Source: Streptomyces sp. Q6 (GTDB taxonomy: Bacteria; Actinomycetota; Actinomycetes; Streptomycetales; Streptomycetaceae). From it: a DNA stretch of 64,000 bases. Under the pieces are notes generated by a model. It was given only the letters and a program-made list of their open reading frames with translations, ran no database searches and was not told the DNA's origin. Of this stretch, positions 30,999 through 42,700 are shown one piece after another. The translations under genes were made by a program, and so were the position numbers. Every line of letters starts with the position of its first letter. Position 1 is the first letter of the stretch. The stretch is from contig NZ_CP146022.1 of the NCBI RefSeq assembly GCF_036967205.1, positions 6,510,001 through 6,574,000 of the forward strand, read 5' to 3'.

Positions 30999-31763
30999 TC
31001 AGTCGGCGGAACCGACCGGGAACACCGCCCCCGGCGCCGCGTAGGCCACCGGCCCCGCGAACCGTGACGCCGCCCGCGTCACGGCGTCCCCGGGAGCGAT
31101 CGCCCGCCCCACGTGCGTCACGATCAGCCGCCCCACGCCGGCCGCCGCGGCCGTCTCCCCGGCTTCCTCCGGCGAGTGGTGCACCCCGCCCCCGTCGTCC
31201 CCGTCCGCCTCGCACAGCAAGGTCCCGCATCCGGCGGCCAGTTCGGTCAGCGTGGTGCAGGGTGCGCTGTCCCCGGAGTAGACGAGCGACTGCCCCCGGT
31301 GCTCGACGCGCAGCGCGAACGCGGGCATCCCGTGCGCCACCTCCCGTGTGGCCAGATCGAGGGAGCCGACCCGCGCGCAGTGCCCGTCCGACAGTTCGCG
31401 TACGTCGAAGGCCCGCTCGACCGGGCTGCGCCGCTCGCCGTTCGTGAGGAAGTCCGCGAGCCGGTCGGCGATCCCCGGCGGCCCGTACAGGGGGAGCGGC
31501 GCCTCGCGCCGGACGTCCGCGTACAGGAGTCCGTACTGGGCGGTGAGCAGATCGGCGCTGTGGTCGGCGTGCAGGTGCGAGATCCAGACGGCGTCGATCT
31601 CGTCGAGCCGCGCGTATCTCTGGAGCGCCCCGAGGGTTCCGCTCCCCGCGTCCACCCACAGGCGTGTGCCGCCCCCGGTGACGAGGTACCCGGAAGACGG
31701 GTTCCCCGCGGCGGGGTAGGGCGTGGCGCTGCCGAGGACGGTGAGACGTAGATCACTGGCCAT
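30999..31763 (-). CDS. MBL-fold metal-dependent hydrolase (RNase Z-like)
   Basis: 254 residues from ATG 31763. LRLTVLGSATPYPAAGNPSS at the N-terminus, zinc motif SHLHADHSADL (HxHxDH), GHCAR, VYSGDSAPC (third ligand Asp), and VTHVGRAIAPGDA near the end. Belongs to the ElaC/RNase Z-like branch of small MBL proteins common in actinobacteria; the long exosite arm of true tRNase Z is absent, so tRNA processing is not assured. Divergent from aconitase with a 280-bp regulatory gap. Confidence 0.85.
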   Translation of the reverse strand: MASDLRLTVLGSATPYPAAGNPSSGYLVTGGGTRLWVDAGSGTLGALQRYARLDEIDAVWISHLHADHSADLLTAQYGLLYADVRREAPLPLYGPPGIADRLADFLTNGERRSPVERAFDVRELSDGHCARVGSLDLATREVAHGMPAFALRVEHRGQSLVYSGDSAPCTTLTELAAGCGTLLCEADGDDGGGVHHSPEEAGETAAAAGVGRLIVTHVGRAIAPGDAVTRAASRFAGPVAYAAPGAVFPVGSAD

Positions 31764-31880
31764 TGCCGGACGCTATCGGACGGGTCGCCGCGTCGCCGTC
31801 CCGGGGTTGCCGTACGACCATGAGGAGAGCGAACGCACGCGAGGAGGGGCTCGACGGCAGCGTCGGGTCATGTACTAGAG

Positions 31881-31898
31881 TTATCTCGACATCGAGAT
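31881..31898. promoter_or_regulatory. dyad TTATCTC-N6-GAGAT upstream of aconitase
   Basis: TATCTCGA-CA-TCGAGATA is a perfect 8-bp inverted repeat (31882-31899), about 145 bases before the aconitase start. Its TTATCTC and GAGAT half-sites and N6 spacer are identical in layout to the dyad in front of the HTH-MurA gene. Confidence 0.6.
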
Positions 31899-31954
31899 AT
31901 CTGCCGAGGCGCACTGCGGCCGCCCGCCGGGCCGAGTCCGACGGTAAGGGTTAC

Positions 31955-31973
31955 CTAACTTAGCCTTACCTTA
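31955..31973 (-). promoter_or_regulatory. iron-box-like sequence upstream of aconitase
   Basis: Read on the minus strand, TAAGGTAAGGCTAAGTTAG matches 15 of 19 positions of the DmdR/IdeR iron box TTAGGTWAGSCTWACCTAA (consensus from memory). It lies 70-90 bases before the aconitase start, suggesting iron-responsive control of this 4Fe-4S enzyme. Confidence 0.45.
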
Positions 31974-31974
31974 G

Positions 31975-34758
<2,784 letters not shown>

Positions 34759-34779
34759 TCGGTTCGGTAAGGCGGTCGA

Positions 34780-34811
34780 GGGCCGCATCCCCGGTGACGG
34801 GGGTGCGGCCC
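34780..34811. terminator. hairpin between aconitase and convergent gene
   Basis: GGGCCGCATCCCCG and CGGGGGTGCGGCCC form a nearly perfect 14-bp stem around a short loop (GTGA), 22 bases after the aconitase stop and 8 before the convergent stop. Bidirectional terminator. Confidence 0.8.
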
Positions 34812-34818
34812 TTCGCCG

Positions 34819-36009
34819 TCACAGGACCGGGAAGCTGCCCCAGTACTTCAGTGCCGGGGCCCCCGCGTCGGCGTCATCGGCCGGGGCCCGCACCGGGCAG
34901 GGGGCGTCGGCCGCGATCTGCTCGCCCCAGCAGATCCACCGGTTGCCGGTGTTGTCGGCCCGGAACTCGATCAGCTGCCGCGGCCTCGTCGGCAGTCCCG
35001 GGGTGTGGAAGGCGTCGTCGCGGACGACCTTCGTCCGCTGCTGCCCGGCGTGGACGTAGGACACCTTGAACGCCCAACTGCACTGGTCCGTCACGGTGAG
35101 CACGTCCATGAGCGCGGCCCAGGACGTCTGTCCGTTGCCCAACTCGATGTACTGGTGGGCGAAGTACGGGCCGGGGTCCTCCTGCGACTGCTGGAGCAGC
35201 GGCGCCTCGCGATCGCCGGCGGCCAGGTCGACGGCGACCTCCTCGATCGGCTCCTCGCCCTCCGGCGGCAGGGAGATGACGGTCGTCGCCGTCGAGGGGG
35301 CGCACGTCACGTCGACGGCGTCCATGCCGCGCACCGAGACCGCCTGCGCGCGGGCGCTCTGGAGCGTCATCCCGTAGGCGAAGTCGACACGGTGTTCGCC
35401 GGTCGTCCGGTTCCCGCCGTCGTAGACGAGGACGGGTTTGTGCGTGAAGCCGTCCAGCATCCGCAGGAACTGCTCCATCGTCTCGTTCTCGCCCAGCGGG
35501 TGGGCGAGGATCTCGCCCTGCTCCTCCGGGGTGAGCGGGGCGGTGAAGAGCACCCAGCGCACGTCGAGACGGTTGTTGCGGACGGCGGAGTCGACGTCGC
35601 TCGCCGGGCTCACCGCCGTCGTGAACGGCTCCTTGCCGTCCTCGACGGCCTGCCCCGCCGCGTCCGCGGCCCGGGTGGTGGCCTTCATGGTCAGCAGGTT
35701 GAAGTTGAACTGGATGTACGACGTCGTCACCGTGGCGACGAGCGTCAGGACCATGAGCAGCGTGACGATCTTCCACCGGCCCCGCCGGTCGGCCACGGCG
35801 AACCCCGGGACCCGGCTGTCGATGACCCTGACCACCGGCGACGGCCCCGGTGGATACGTCGGTCGGGGTGGAACGGGCCGTCGCGGCGGCTGAGGTGTCG
35901 GAGGCGGCGGCTGTGGCCCCGCGGGCTGCTGGGGCGGTACGGACGGCCGTGGTGGCTGCGACGGCGGCGGCGGAACAGGCGGCGGTACATGCGGTGGTAC
36001 GGGCGACAT
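34819..36009 (-). CDS. proline-rich single-pass membrane protein, unknown
   Basis: 396 residues from ATG 36009. The first ~58 residues are an extreme Pro/Gln-rich cytoplasmic tail, then RGRWKIVTLLMVLTLVATVT begins one membrane segment near 80-100, and the rest is outside. The outer part contains single cysteines (VTCAPS, TDQCSWAF, RWICWGEQ, DAPCPV) that may pair, and several Trp-rich strands, but no enzyme motif. The Pro-rich N-terminus could bind SH3-like or WW-like partners or stretch across a crowded septum. I do not recognise the family; similar proteins are common next to Streptomyces aconitase in my memory, but no function is known. Confidence 0.8.
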   Translation of the reverse strand: MSPVPPHVPPPVPPPPSQPPRPSVPPQQPAGPQPPPPTPQPPRRPVPPRPTYPPGPSPVVRVIDSRVPGFAVADRRGRWKIVTLLMVLTLVATVTTSYIQFNFNLLTMKATTRAADAAGQAVEDGKEPFTTAVSPASDVDSAVRNNRLDVRWVLFTAPLTPEEQGEILAHPLGENETMEQFLRMLDGFTHKPVLVYDGGNRTTGEHRVDFAYGMTLQSARAQAVSVRGMDAVDVTCAPSTATTVISLPPEGEEPIEEVAVDLAAGDREAPLLQQSQEDPGPYFAHQYIELGNGQTSWAALMDVLTVTDQCSWAFKVSYVHAGQQRTKVVRDDAFHTPGLPTRPRQLIEFRADNTGNRWICWGEQIAADAPCPVRAPADDADAGAPALKYWGSFPVL

Positions 36010-36204
36010 CGGCCACTCCTGAACAGGTGCGGCCCCGCGAACGGGTACGGCATCCTAGCCGTGGTCGGCCCTCGGCCACCAGATCGAGGAGACCGGTAAA
36101 ACGCGCGCCGCATTCGGCGAGGTGCCGCGTCGCCGTGCGATGAGTTCTCGGAGCCGGGAGAGTCTCTGTGACGGGAGCCGCACCTCAAGATTCAGGAGAA
36201 GCAC

Positions 36205-36852
36205 GTGACGCAGCTGTTGAAGGTCCAGAACTTCACCGTCTCCGGTGACGGGTTCGGCGCCGGTGACGGGCAGAGCCTGGAGCGACCGTTCGGGCACGCC
36301 GATCCCGGGACGATGTTCACGTGGGCCGGGGCCACGGCGAGCTGGCCCAACCGCACCGAACCGGGCGGGAGCCGCGGCCTCGACGACTATCTGACACGGG
36401 ACTTCGCCCACAACATCGGCGCCGAGATCATGGGACGCGCCAAGTTCGGCCCGCAACAGGGGCCGTGGGAGGACCACGAGTGGCGCGGCTGGTGGGGCGA
36501 GGAGCCGCCGTTCCACACACCGGTGTTCGTGATGACCCACCACACGCGGCCGTCGTTCACGCTCTCCGACACCACGTTCCACTTCGTCGACGGCGAACCG
36601 GCCGCGGTGCTCGCGGCCGCGAAGGACGCGGCGCGCGGCAAGGACGTCCGGCTCGGCGGCGGGGCCCGCACCATCCGGCAGTTCCTCGACGCGGACCTGG
36701 TCGACACCCTGCACGTGGCGGTGGCGCCGTCGGTGAAGATCGGGTCGGGATCGCGGCTGTGGGAGTCCCCGGACGAACTGCGCGACCGGTTCCACGTCGA
36801 CGTCGTGCCCAGCCGGAGCGGCGTCATCCACCACCTGTTCTGGCGCAAGTGA
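36205..36852 (+). CDS. dihydrofolate reductase/RibD C-terminal-like reductase
   Basis: 215 residues from GTG 36205 behind CAGGAGA. QNFTVSGDGFGAGDGQSLER is the N-terminal strand and substrate loop; AEIMGRAKFGPQQGPW and FVMTHHTRPSF the central part; VRLGGGARTIRQFLDADLVD carries the GGG nucleotide-phosphate loop of RibD C-terminal domains. These NADPH-dependent reductases act on pyrimidine/pteridine-like or unknown substrates. No folate or riboflavin genes nearby, so the substrate is open. Confidence 0.85.
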   Translation: MTQLLKVQNFTVSGDGFGAGDGQSLERPFGHADPGTMFTWAGATASWPNRTEPGGSRGLDDYLTRDFAHNIGAEIMGRAKFGPQQGPWEDHEWRGWWGEEPPFHTPVFVMTHHTRPSFTLSDTTFHFVDGEPAAVLAAAKDAARGKDVRLGGGARTIRQFLDADLVDTLHVAVAPSVKIGSGSRLWESPDELRDRFHVDVVPSRSGVIHHLFWRK

Positions 36853-36905
36853 CCGGATCGGCGCGGGCCAGGAGCTGAGGTTGCGCCCGCGCCGCGACCG
36901 ATCGG

Positions 36906-37433
36906 CTACGCGGCCGTGTCCGGGCCCTGTGCCCGGACACGGCGCACCTGCTCCAGGGACGCGCTCAGCTCGGCGAGCCAGTCGTCGGCGTTGCGCTGCA
37001 CCAGACGTACGCACCACGCGAGCGCGTCGCTGCGGCTGCGCGCCACGCCGCCCGCGACCAGGGTGTCGAGGACCTGCCGCTCGGGCTGACGCAGCCGGGT
37101 CATGACCGGCGCCGACACGTGCGTGAACAGGGCCTCGTCGGCCCCGCAGCGCACGCCCCACGACACCTTCTTGCGGAACCGGTGCTCGGCCTCCCGCGCG
37201 ACCTCCACGCGCTCCCCGCGCGTGCGCTCCCTGAACTCCTGGATGCGGCCTTCGACGGCGGCCGCACGCTCCGCGTCCGAGGCGTCCTTGTCGAGCTGCG
37301 GCTCGGCGATGCGGCCGACGACGGTGATCTCCTCGCGGTCCACGGTCACGTCGGCGGGTCCCTCGAAGAGCCCTGCGGGCAGACGGCCGGTGAACCAGCC
37401 GCGCACCTTCTCGTGCTGTTCGGCTGTAAGCAT
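36906..37433 (-). CDS. hypothetical protein (actinobacterial)
   Basis: 175 residues from ATG 37433. N-terminal part MLTAEQHEKVRGWFTGRLPA, FEGPADVTVDREEITVVGRI, and an Arg/Glu-rich helix EFRERTRGERVEVAREAEHRF; C-terminal helical part APVMTRLRQPERQVLDTLVA, VARSRSDALAWCVRLVQRNADDW. The latter resembles the helical dimer surface of small regulatory proteins with ribbon-helix-helix-like A-R-S-R-S-D-A-L, but I cannot assign DNA binding. No membrane segment. Converges with the DHFR-like gene. Confidence 0.7.
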   Translation of the reverse strand: MLTAEQHEKVRGWFTGRLPAGLFEGPADVTVDREEITVVGRIAEPQLDKDASDAERAAAVEGRIQEFRERTRGERVEVAREAEHRFRKKVSWGVRCGADEALFTHVSAPVMTRLRQPERQVLDTLVAGGVARSRSDALAWCVRLVQRNADDWLAELSASLEQVRRVRAQGPDTAA

Positions 37434-37525
37434 GTAATCACCGTTGCACCGAAGGGAGTTGAGGGCAAGGGCGGCGGGCGGAAATCCGGGTGACCGAGGC
37501 CACCGGGCGGCGCTACCGTCCCCCG

Positions 37526-38305
37526 GTGACCGATGACCGCACCCCCGTACACCCGACCGACGCCGTCGAGGACGGCTACTTCCCGGAGAGCGTCGCCGCC
37601 ACCTACGACGAGGGCGAGGACCCGGGCCGCGCGACCCTCGCCGCGGACTTCCTCGCCGCGCTCGCCGACGGCGGCCCGGCCTTCGAACTCGCCGTCGGCA
37701 CCGGCAGGATCGCCCTGCCGCTGGCGGCGCGCGGTGTGCCCGTCACCGGGACCGACCTCTCGCGCGCCATGGTGGCGCGGCTGCGCGCCAAGCCCGGCGG
37801 CGCCGAACTCCCCGTCACCATCGGCGACATGACCACGACCAAGGTCGACGGGGCCGGCACCTTCACCCTCGCCTACCTCGTCTACAACACCATCAACAAC
37901 CTCACCACGCAGGACGCCCAGGTCGACGCCTTCCGCAACGCCGCGGCCCATCTCGCGCCCGGCGGCCGCTTCGTCGTCGAGGTCGGCGTGCCCGCGCTGC
38001 GTCACCTGCCGCCCGGCCAGGAGGCCGTGATCTTCGGCCTGTCCGGCGAGCGTGTCGCCTTCGACCGGTACGACGACCTCGTCCACCAGCGCTTCAGCTC
38101 GAACTACGTCTCCGTGGACGCCGACGGCCGCGGCAGATACCGGTCCATCCCCTTCCGCTACGTCTGGCCCGCCGAGCTCGACCTGATGGCCCGGCTCGCC
38201 GGAATGCGCCTGGAGCAGCGGTACGCGGACTGGGGGCGCGCCCCGTTCACCTCCGAGAGCGACAGCCATGTGTCCGTGTACGTGAAGACCGACGCCGGGG
38301 ACTGA
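37526..38305 (+). CDS. class I SAM-dependent methyltransferase
   Basis: 259 residues from GTG 37526. I prefer this start to GTG 37490 because TACCGT at 37514-37519 sits seven bases upstream, the mark of a leaderless transcript. Motif I is FELAVGTGRIALPLAARG, motif II VTGTDLSRAMVARL, and LPVTIGDMTTTK supplies the adenine-binding Asp; LVYNTINNLTTQDAQVDAF and LAPGGRFVVEVGVP follow. Stand-alone small-molecule methyltransferase; substrate unknown. The N-terminal FPESVAATYD is the usual lead-in helix of such enzymes. Confidence 0.85.
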   Translation: MTDDRTPVHPTDAVEDGYFPESVAATYDEGEDPGRATLAADFLAALADGGPAFELAVGTGRIALPLAARGVPVTGTDLSRAMVARLRAKPGGAELPVTIGDMTTTKVDGAGTFTLAYLVYNTINNLTTQDAQVDAFRNAAAHLAPGGRFVVEVGVPALRHLPPGQEAVIFGLSGERVAFDRYDDLVHQRFSSNYVSVDADGRGRYRSIPFRYVWPAELDLMARLAGMRLEQRYADWGRAPFTSESDSHVSVYVKTDAGD

Positions 38306-38495
38306 TTCCCGGCGGGCGGGCGGGTGACGGGCGGCGGAGCGTGAGAGGTGCCGCACGGGGCGTGAGGGACGAGTTCAGATTCCGGACATACCATTTCTTT
38401 TCCTGAATTTGACCTGTACGTTGACAGGATCGCCTGAATAGGTCCATTCAGTGAACTGTCGACGGGCGGCCGACCCGGCCGGCCCTGGAGCCCCG

Positions 38496-39695
38496 ATGCG
38501 CGCACCCTCGTTCCCCGCGTTGCCCACCTGGCCCGCCGCGCTCTGCCCCGGCATCGTCGCGGCCGTGGTCATCACCGTCTGCGACGCCCTGCTCGGCGAC
38601 GTCGGACTGCTGCCGCTGTACGCGGTCTGCCCCGCGCTGACCGCCTGCTGCGCCTCACCGCGCCGGGTGGCGATCTGCGGAGCGTTCGCGATGCTGCTGT
38701 GCGCCGCCGTGGCCGGCTACGACGACCTGCTCTTCACACGGCGCGGCACCGTGGCCCTGACCAGCGTCTTCCTGGTGAGCGTCGCCTCCGCCGTCGCCGC
38801 CCACGCACGCGTCCAGCAGGAGCGGCGCGCGGCGCAGCAGCGCCGGATCTCGGAGTTCGTCCAAGGGGTGATCCTCGCCCCCGTGCCCGGCGACACCGGC
38901 CCCGCGGCCATCGCCGCCTCGTACCTCTCGGCGGCCGAGGACGCCCGGATCGGCGGGGACTTCTACGAGGTGGTCCCGGTGCGCGGCGGGGTCCGCCTCC
39001 TCATCGGCGATGTCCAGGGCAAGGGACTCAACGCCGTGCGCACGGCCTCCGTCACACTCAGCGCCTTCCGGCTGAGCGCCCACGACGCCACCGACCTGGA
39101 CGGCGTCGCGTTCAGCATCTCCTGCGCGCTGCACCGCAGGGGAGTGGAGGAGCAGTTCGTCACCGCGGTCCTCGCCGAACTCGACGAGGCGGGCCGCCTC
39201 ACCCTGCTCTCCTTCGGGCATCCGCCGCCCCTGATCGTGCGGGCCGACGGCACCCACGAACTCGCTCACCCGCCGAGCCCGGCCATGCCCTTCGGCCTGT
39301 CGTGGCTGGACCCGGATCCGCCCGAGCCGCGCCATGTCGACCTGGCGCACGGCGACCGCGTACTGCTCTACACCGACGGACTCGCCGAGGCGCGCAACAC
39401 CGAGGACGCGTTCTACCCGCTGGTGCAGCGGGTCGCGCTGCTGCGCGGCGCGTCCCTCGACGACTGCCTGGTCCAGCTCCGCCACGACGTGCACGAGCAC
39501 ACCGGCGCGGGGGTCGACGACGACTCCGCGCTGATGCTCCTCGAATACCGGCCATCCCCGGAGCCGGTCGCCCCCGAGGGCCGCCCGCGGCTCCCCGTCC
39601 AGCAGGACGACGACCACCGGCACGGGCCGTACGGCCGCTCCTGCGCGATATGCAGCGTCCGGGACTGCCCGCTGACACGCGACGGGCGGGCGTGA
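38496..39695 (+). CDS. membrane-anchored SpoIIE-type PP2C phosphatase
   Basis: 399 residues from ATG 38496 (TGGAG upstream); GTG 38451 is possible. Three or four hydrophobic segments (from WPAALCPGIVAAVVITVCDA through VALTSVFLVSVASAVAAHAR), then a coiled linker and PP2C domain: ARIGGDFYEVVPV, LLIGDVQGKGLNAVRTA, LLSFGHPPPLIVRADG, DRVLLYTDGLAEARN, DDDSALMLLEYRP. The conserved Asp residues that bind Mn2+ are present. Such phosphatases dephosphorylate anti-anti-sigma factors. Unusual: after the catalytic domain comes HRHGPYGRSCAICSVRDCP, a short His/Cys cluster that might bind a metal. Confidence 0.88.
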   Translation: MRAPSFPALPTWPAALCPGIVAAVVITVCDALLGDVGLLPLYAVCPALTACCASPRRVAICGAFAMLLCAAVAGYDDLLFTRRGTVALTSVFLVSVASAVAAHARVQQERRAAQQRRISEFVQGVILAPVPGDTGPAAIAASYLSAAEDARIGGDFYEVVPVRGGVRLLIGDVQGKGLNAVRTASVTLSAFRLSAHDATDLDGVAFSISCALHRRGVEEQFVTAVLAELDEAGRLTLLSFGHPPPLIVRADGTHELAHPPSPAMPFGLSWLDPDPPEPRHVDLAHGDRVLLYTDGLAEARNTEDAFYPLVQRVALLRGASLDDCLVQLRHDVHEHTGAGVDDDSALMLLEYRPSPEPVAPEGRPRLPVQQDDDHRHGPYGRSCAICSVRDCPLTRDGRA

Positions 39696-39713
39696 ACGCT
39701 CCACGCCCGCCCG
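39683..39713. terminator. bidirectional hairpin between phosphatase and GH92 genes
   Basis: CGGGCGGGCGTG and CACGCCCGCCCG form a perfect 12-bp stem around AACGCTC. The left arm overlaps the last codons of the phosphatase gene, and the GH92 stop is 19 bp away on the other strand. Confidence 0.8.
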
Positions 39714-39731
39714 CCGGTCACTCACGTGTGC

Positions 39732-42700
39732 CTACGACAGCAGCTCCACCTCCGCCAGCGTCGCCGGTTCCGTACCGGCGAACACCAGCCGGTAGTGCTG
39801 GTACGTGCCCGGCGCGCTCACCGAGAAGGCCCGCGTCTGCTTGTCCCAGCTGAAGGACTCGCCGGAGCGCGCGTCGACCGTCTTCCACGACGTACCGTCG
39901 TTCGACGCCTCCAGCTTCCAGCCCGCCGGGGCCTTCGCCCTGTCGTCCGACGTCAGCGTGTACTGCACGGCCTTCGTGCCGTCCGCGCCGACCGGCAGCT
40001 CCACCGGACCCGCCGAACTCGCGCTCGTGGCCGAGGTGTTGTCGAACAGCGGACCCGATCCGGTGATCGCGTCGGACCGCGGCGACGGCACCTTGTCGTC
40101 CTTCGTGAGGGACGTCGGCGCCGCGTCGGCACCCGTACCCCACGACGACGGCTTGTCGCCCATCGCGAACTCGATGACACCGCCGTTCGCGACGACCGAG
40201 TGCGGCAGCGACGTCTTCGACCACGTACGGCCGTTGACCTTCACGCCCTGCACGTAGATGTTCTTCGCGCTGTTCCTCGGCGCCTTGACGACGAGGTCCT
40301 TGCCGTTCTCCAGGTGCAGCGTCATCTTCGTGAACTGCGGGGAGCCGATGGCGTACTCGCCACTGCCCATCACGAGCGGGTAGAAGCCGAGCGACGAGAA
40401 GAGGTACCAGGCGGACTGCTCGCCGTTGTCCTCGTCGCCGTGGTAGCCCTGCCCGATCTCGCTGCCCGTGTAGAGGCGGGAGAGGACCTCACGGACCTTC
40501 TCCTGCGTCTTCCACGGCTGTCCCGCCGCGTCGTACATGTACGTGATGTGGTGCGCGACCTGGTTCGAGTGGCCGTACATGCCCATCCGTACGTCCCGCG
40601 CCTCCGTCATCTCGTGGATGACACCGCCGTACGAACCGGCCACGGCCGACGTGGCCGTCTCCGGCGTCGAGAAGAACGTGTCGAGCTTCTTCGCGAGGCC
40701 GTCCTTGCCGCCGTACAGGTTGGCGAGGCCGCGGCTGTCCTGCGGGGCGGTGAAGGCGTAGCCCCAGGCGTTGGTCTCCGTGTAGTCGTAGCCCCAGATC
40801 GCCGGGTCGAAGTCCGCCGACTTCACACGCCAGTCGCCCTTCTCGTCCTTCCCCTGGAAGAACCCGGTCCCGGCCGCCTTGTCGTCGAACATGTTGACGT
40901 AGTCACGGGCCCGGTTTCGGAAGTACTCCGCCTCCTCCTTGTACTGCTTCTTGCCCGTCTTCTTGTAGAGCGCCTCGCCCATCTGCGCGATGCCGTAGTC
41001 GTTGAGGTAGCCCTCCAGCGCCCACGACAGGCCCTCGTGCGTGTCCGTCGACGTGTAGCCGAGGAACGGGGAGGTCGTCATGCCCTTGCGGCCCACGCCC
41101 GACTGCGGCGGCACCACGGTCGCGTTCTTCACGGCCGCCTTGTACGCCGATTCGACGTCGAAGCCGTCGACGCCCTTCACGTACGCGTCGGCGAACGCCA
41201 CGTCCGACGACGTGCCCGTCATCAGGTCCGCGTACCCCGGCGACGACCACCGCGAGATCCAGCCGCCGTCCCGGTACTGCTGCACGAAGCCGTCGACCAG
41301 CTCACCGGCCTTCTTCGGCGTGAGCAGCGAGTACGCGGGCCAGGTCGTCCGGTACGTGTCCCAGAAGCCGTTGTTGACGTACGGCTTGCCCTCGACGATC
41401 TTCGCGCCGGTGTGCGTCGGGGTGTCGGGACCCGGCATCGCCGAGAACGGGGACGCGTACTTGTACGTCGCCTTGCCCTGCGAACGGACCTTCTCGAAGC
41501 CGGAGTTGGGGTACAGGTACAGCCGGTAGAGCGACGAGTACAGCGTCGTGCGCTGGTCGTCCGTCGCGCCCTCGACCTCCACCTTCTTCATCAGCGTGTC
41601 CCACTGGGCGCGCGCCGCGTCCCGTACGTCGGTGAAGGACCGGCCCGCCGGGAGCTCCTGTGCCAGGTTGTCCTTGGCCTGGTCGATACCGATCAGGGAC
41701 GTCGCGAGGCGCAGGGTGACCGTGCGGTCCTTGCCCGCGTCGAACGTGAAGTGCCCCTTCACGCCCGCCGCCGCGGCGTCCTTCACCGGCTTGTCGAAGA
41801 CGCCGTAGACGAAGAGGCGGGTGGCGCCGGTGGACAGCCCGGACTTCACGTCCGAGTAGCCGGTGACGGTCCCGGTCTCCTTGTCGAGCGTGAGGCCGCC
41901 CTGCTCGGAGACGTTGTCGAAGACGACACTCGCGTCGTCCCCGGGGTAGCTGAAGCGCAGCGCCGCGGCGTGGTCGGTCGGCGTCATCTCCGCCTTCACG
42001 CCGTTCTCGAACGTCACGCCGTAGTAGTACGGGCGGGCCGTCTCGTTCTCGTGCCGGAAGGCCAGCGCGCGGCCGGAACGCGACGTGTCCACCGCGTCGC
42101 CGGCCTTCGCCGACGGCATCATCTGGAACGTCTGCCGGTCACCCATCCACGGGCTCGGCTCGTGGCTCGCGGCCAGCGCCTCCATCGTGGGCAGGTTGTC
42201 CGCGTTGTTGTCGCGCGCGTAGTCGTACAGCCAGCTGAGCGAGCCCGCGTTCGTCACCGGCGTCCAGAAGTTGAAGCCGTGCGGGACGGCTGTCGCCGGG
42301 AACGTGTTGCCGCGCGAGAAGCCGCCGCTGGAGTTCGTGCCGCGCGTCGTCGACGCGTAGTCGCTCAGGTGGGCCTTGGGGCGCGACGGCGCGGCCCGGT
42401 CGATGTCGATGTCGTCGAGCCAGCCGCGGAACTTCGCCGGTCCCTTCGCGGAGTCGTACGCGACGAGGATCCGGTCGACCGTCTTGCCGGCCGCGACCGA
42501 CCCGATGCCGGACTTCACGGCGTTCCACTGGTTCACGTACAGCCGCTTGGCGTCGCCCTGCCCCTGCGGGGTCAGCAGCCCGCCGTGGGAGTCGACGGCC
42601 TTCAGATCGCTCAGGTACGTGCCGTCGGTGAAGGCCAGGTCCACGGAGACGTTCGTGGCGTCGTAGTCACGGTCGCCGTCCGCCATCGACGGGAAGATCT

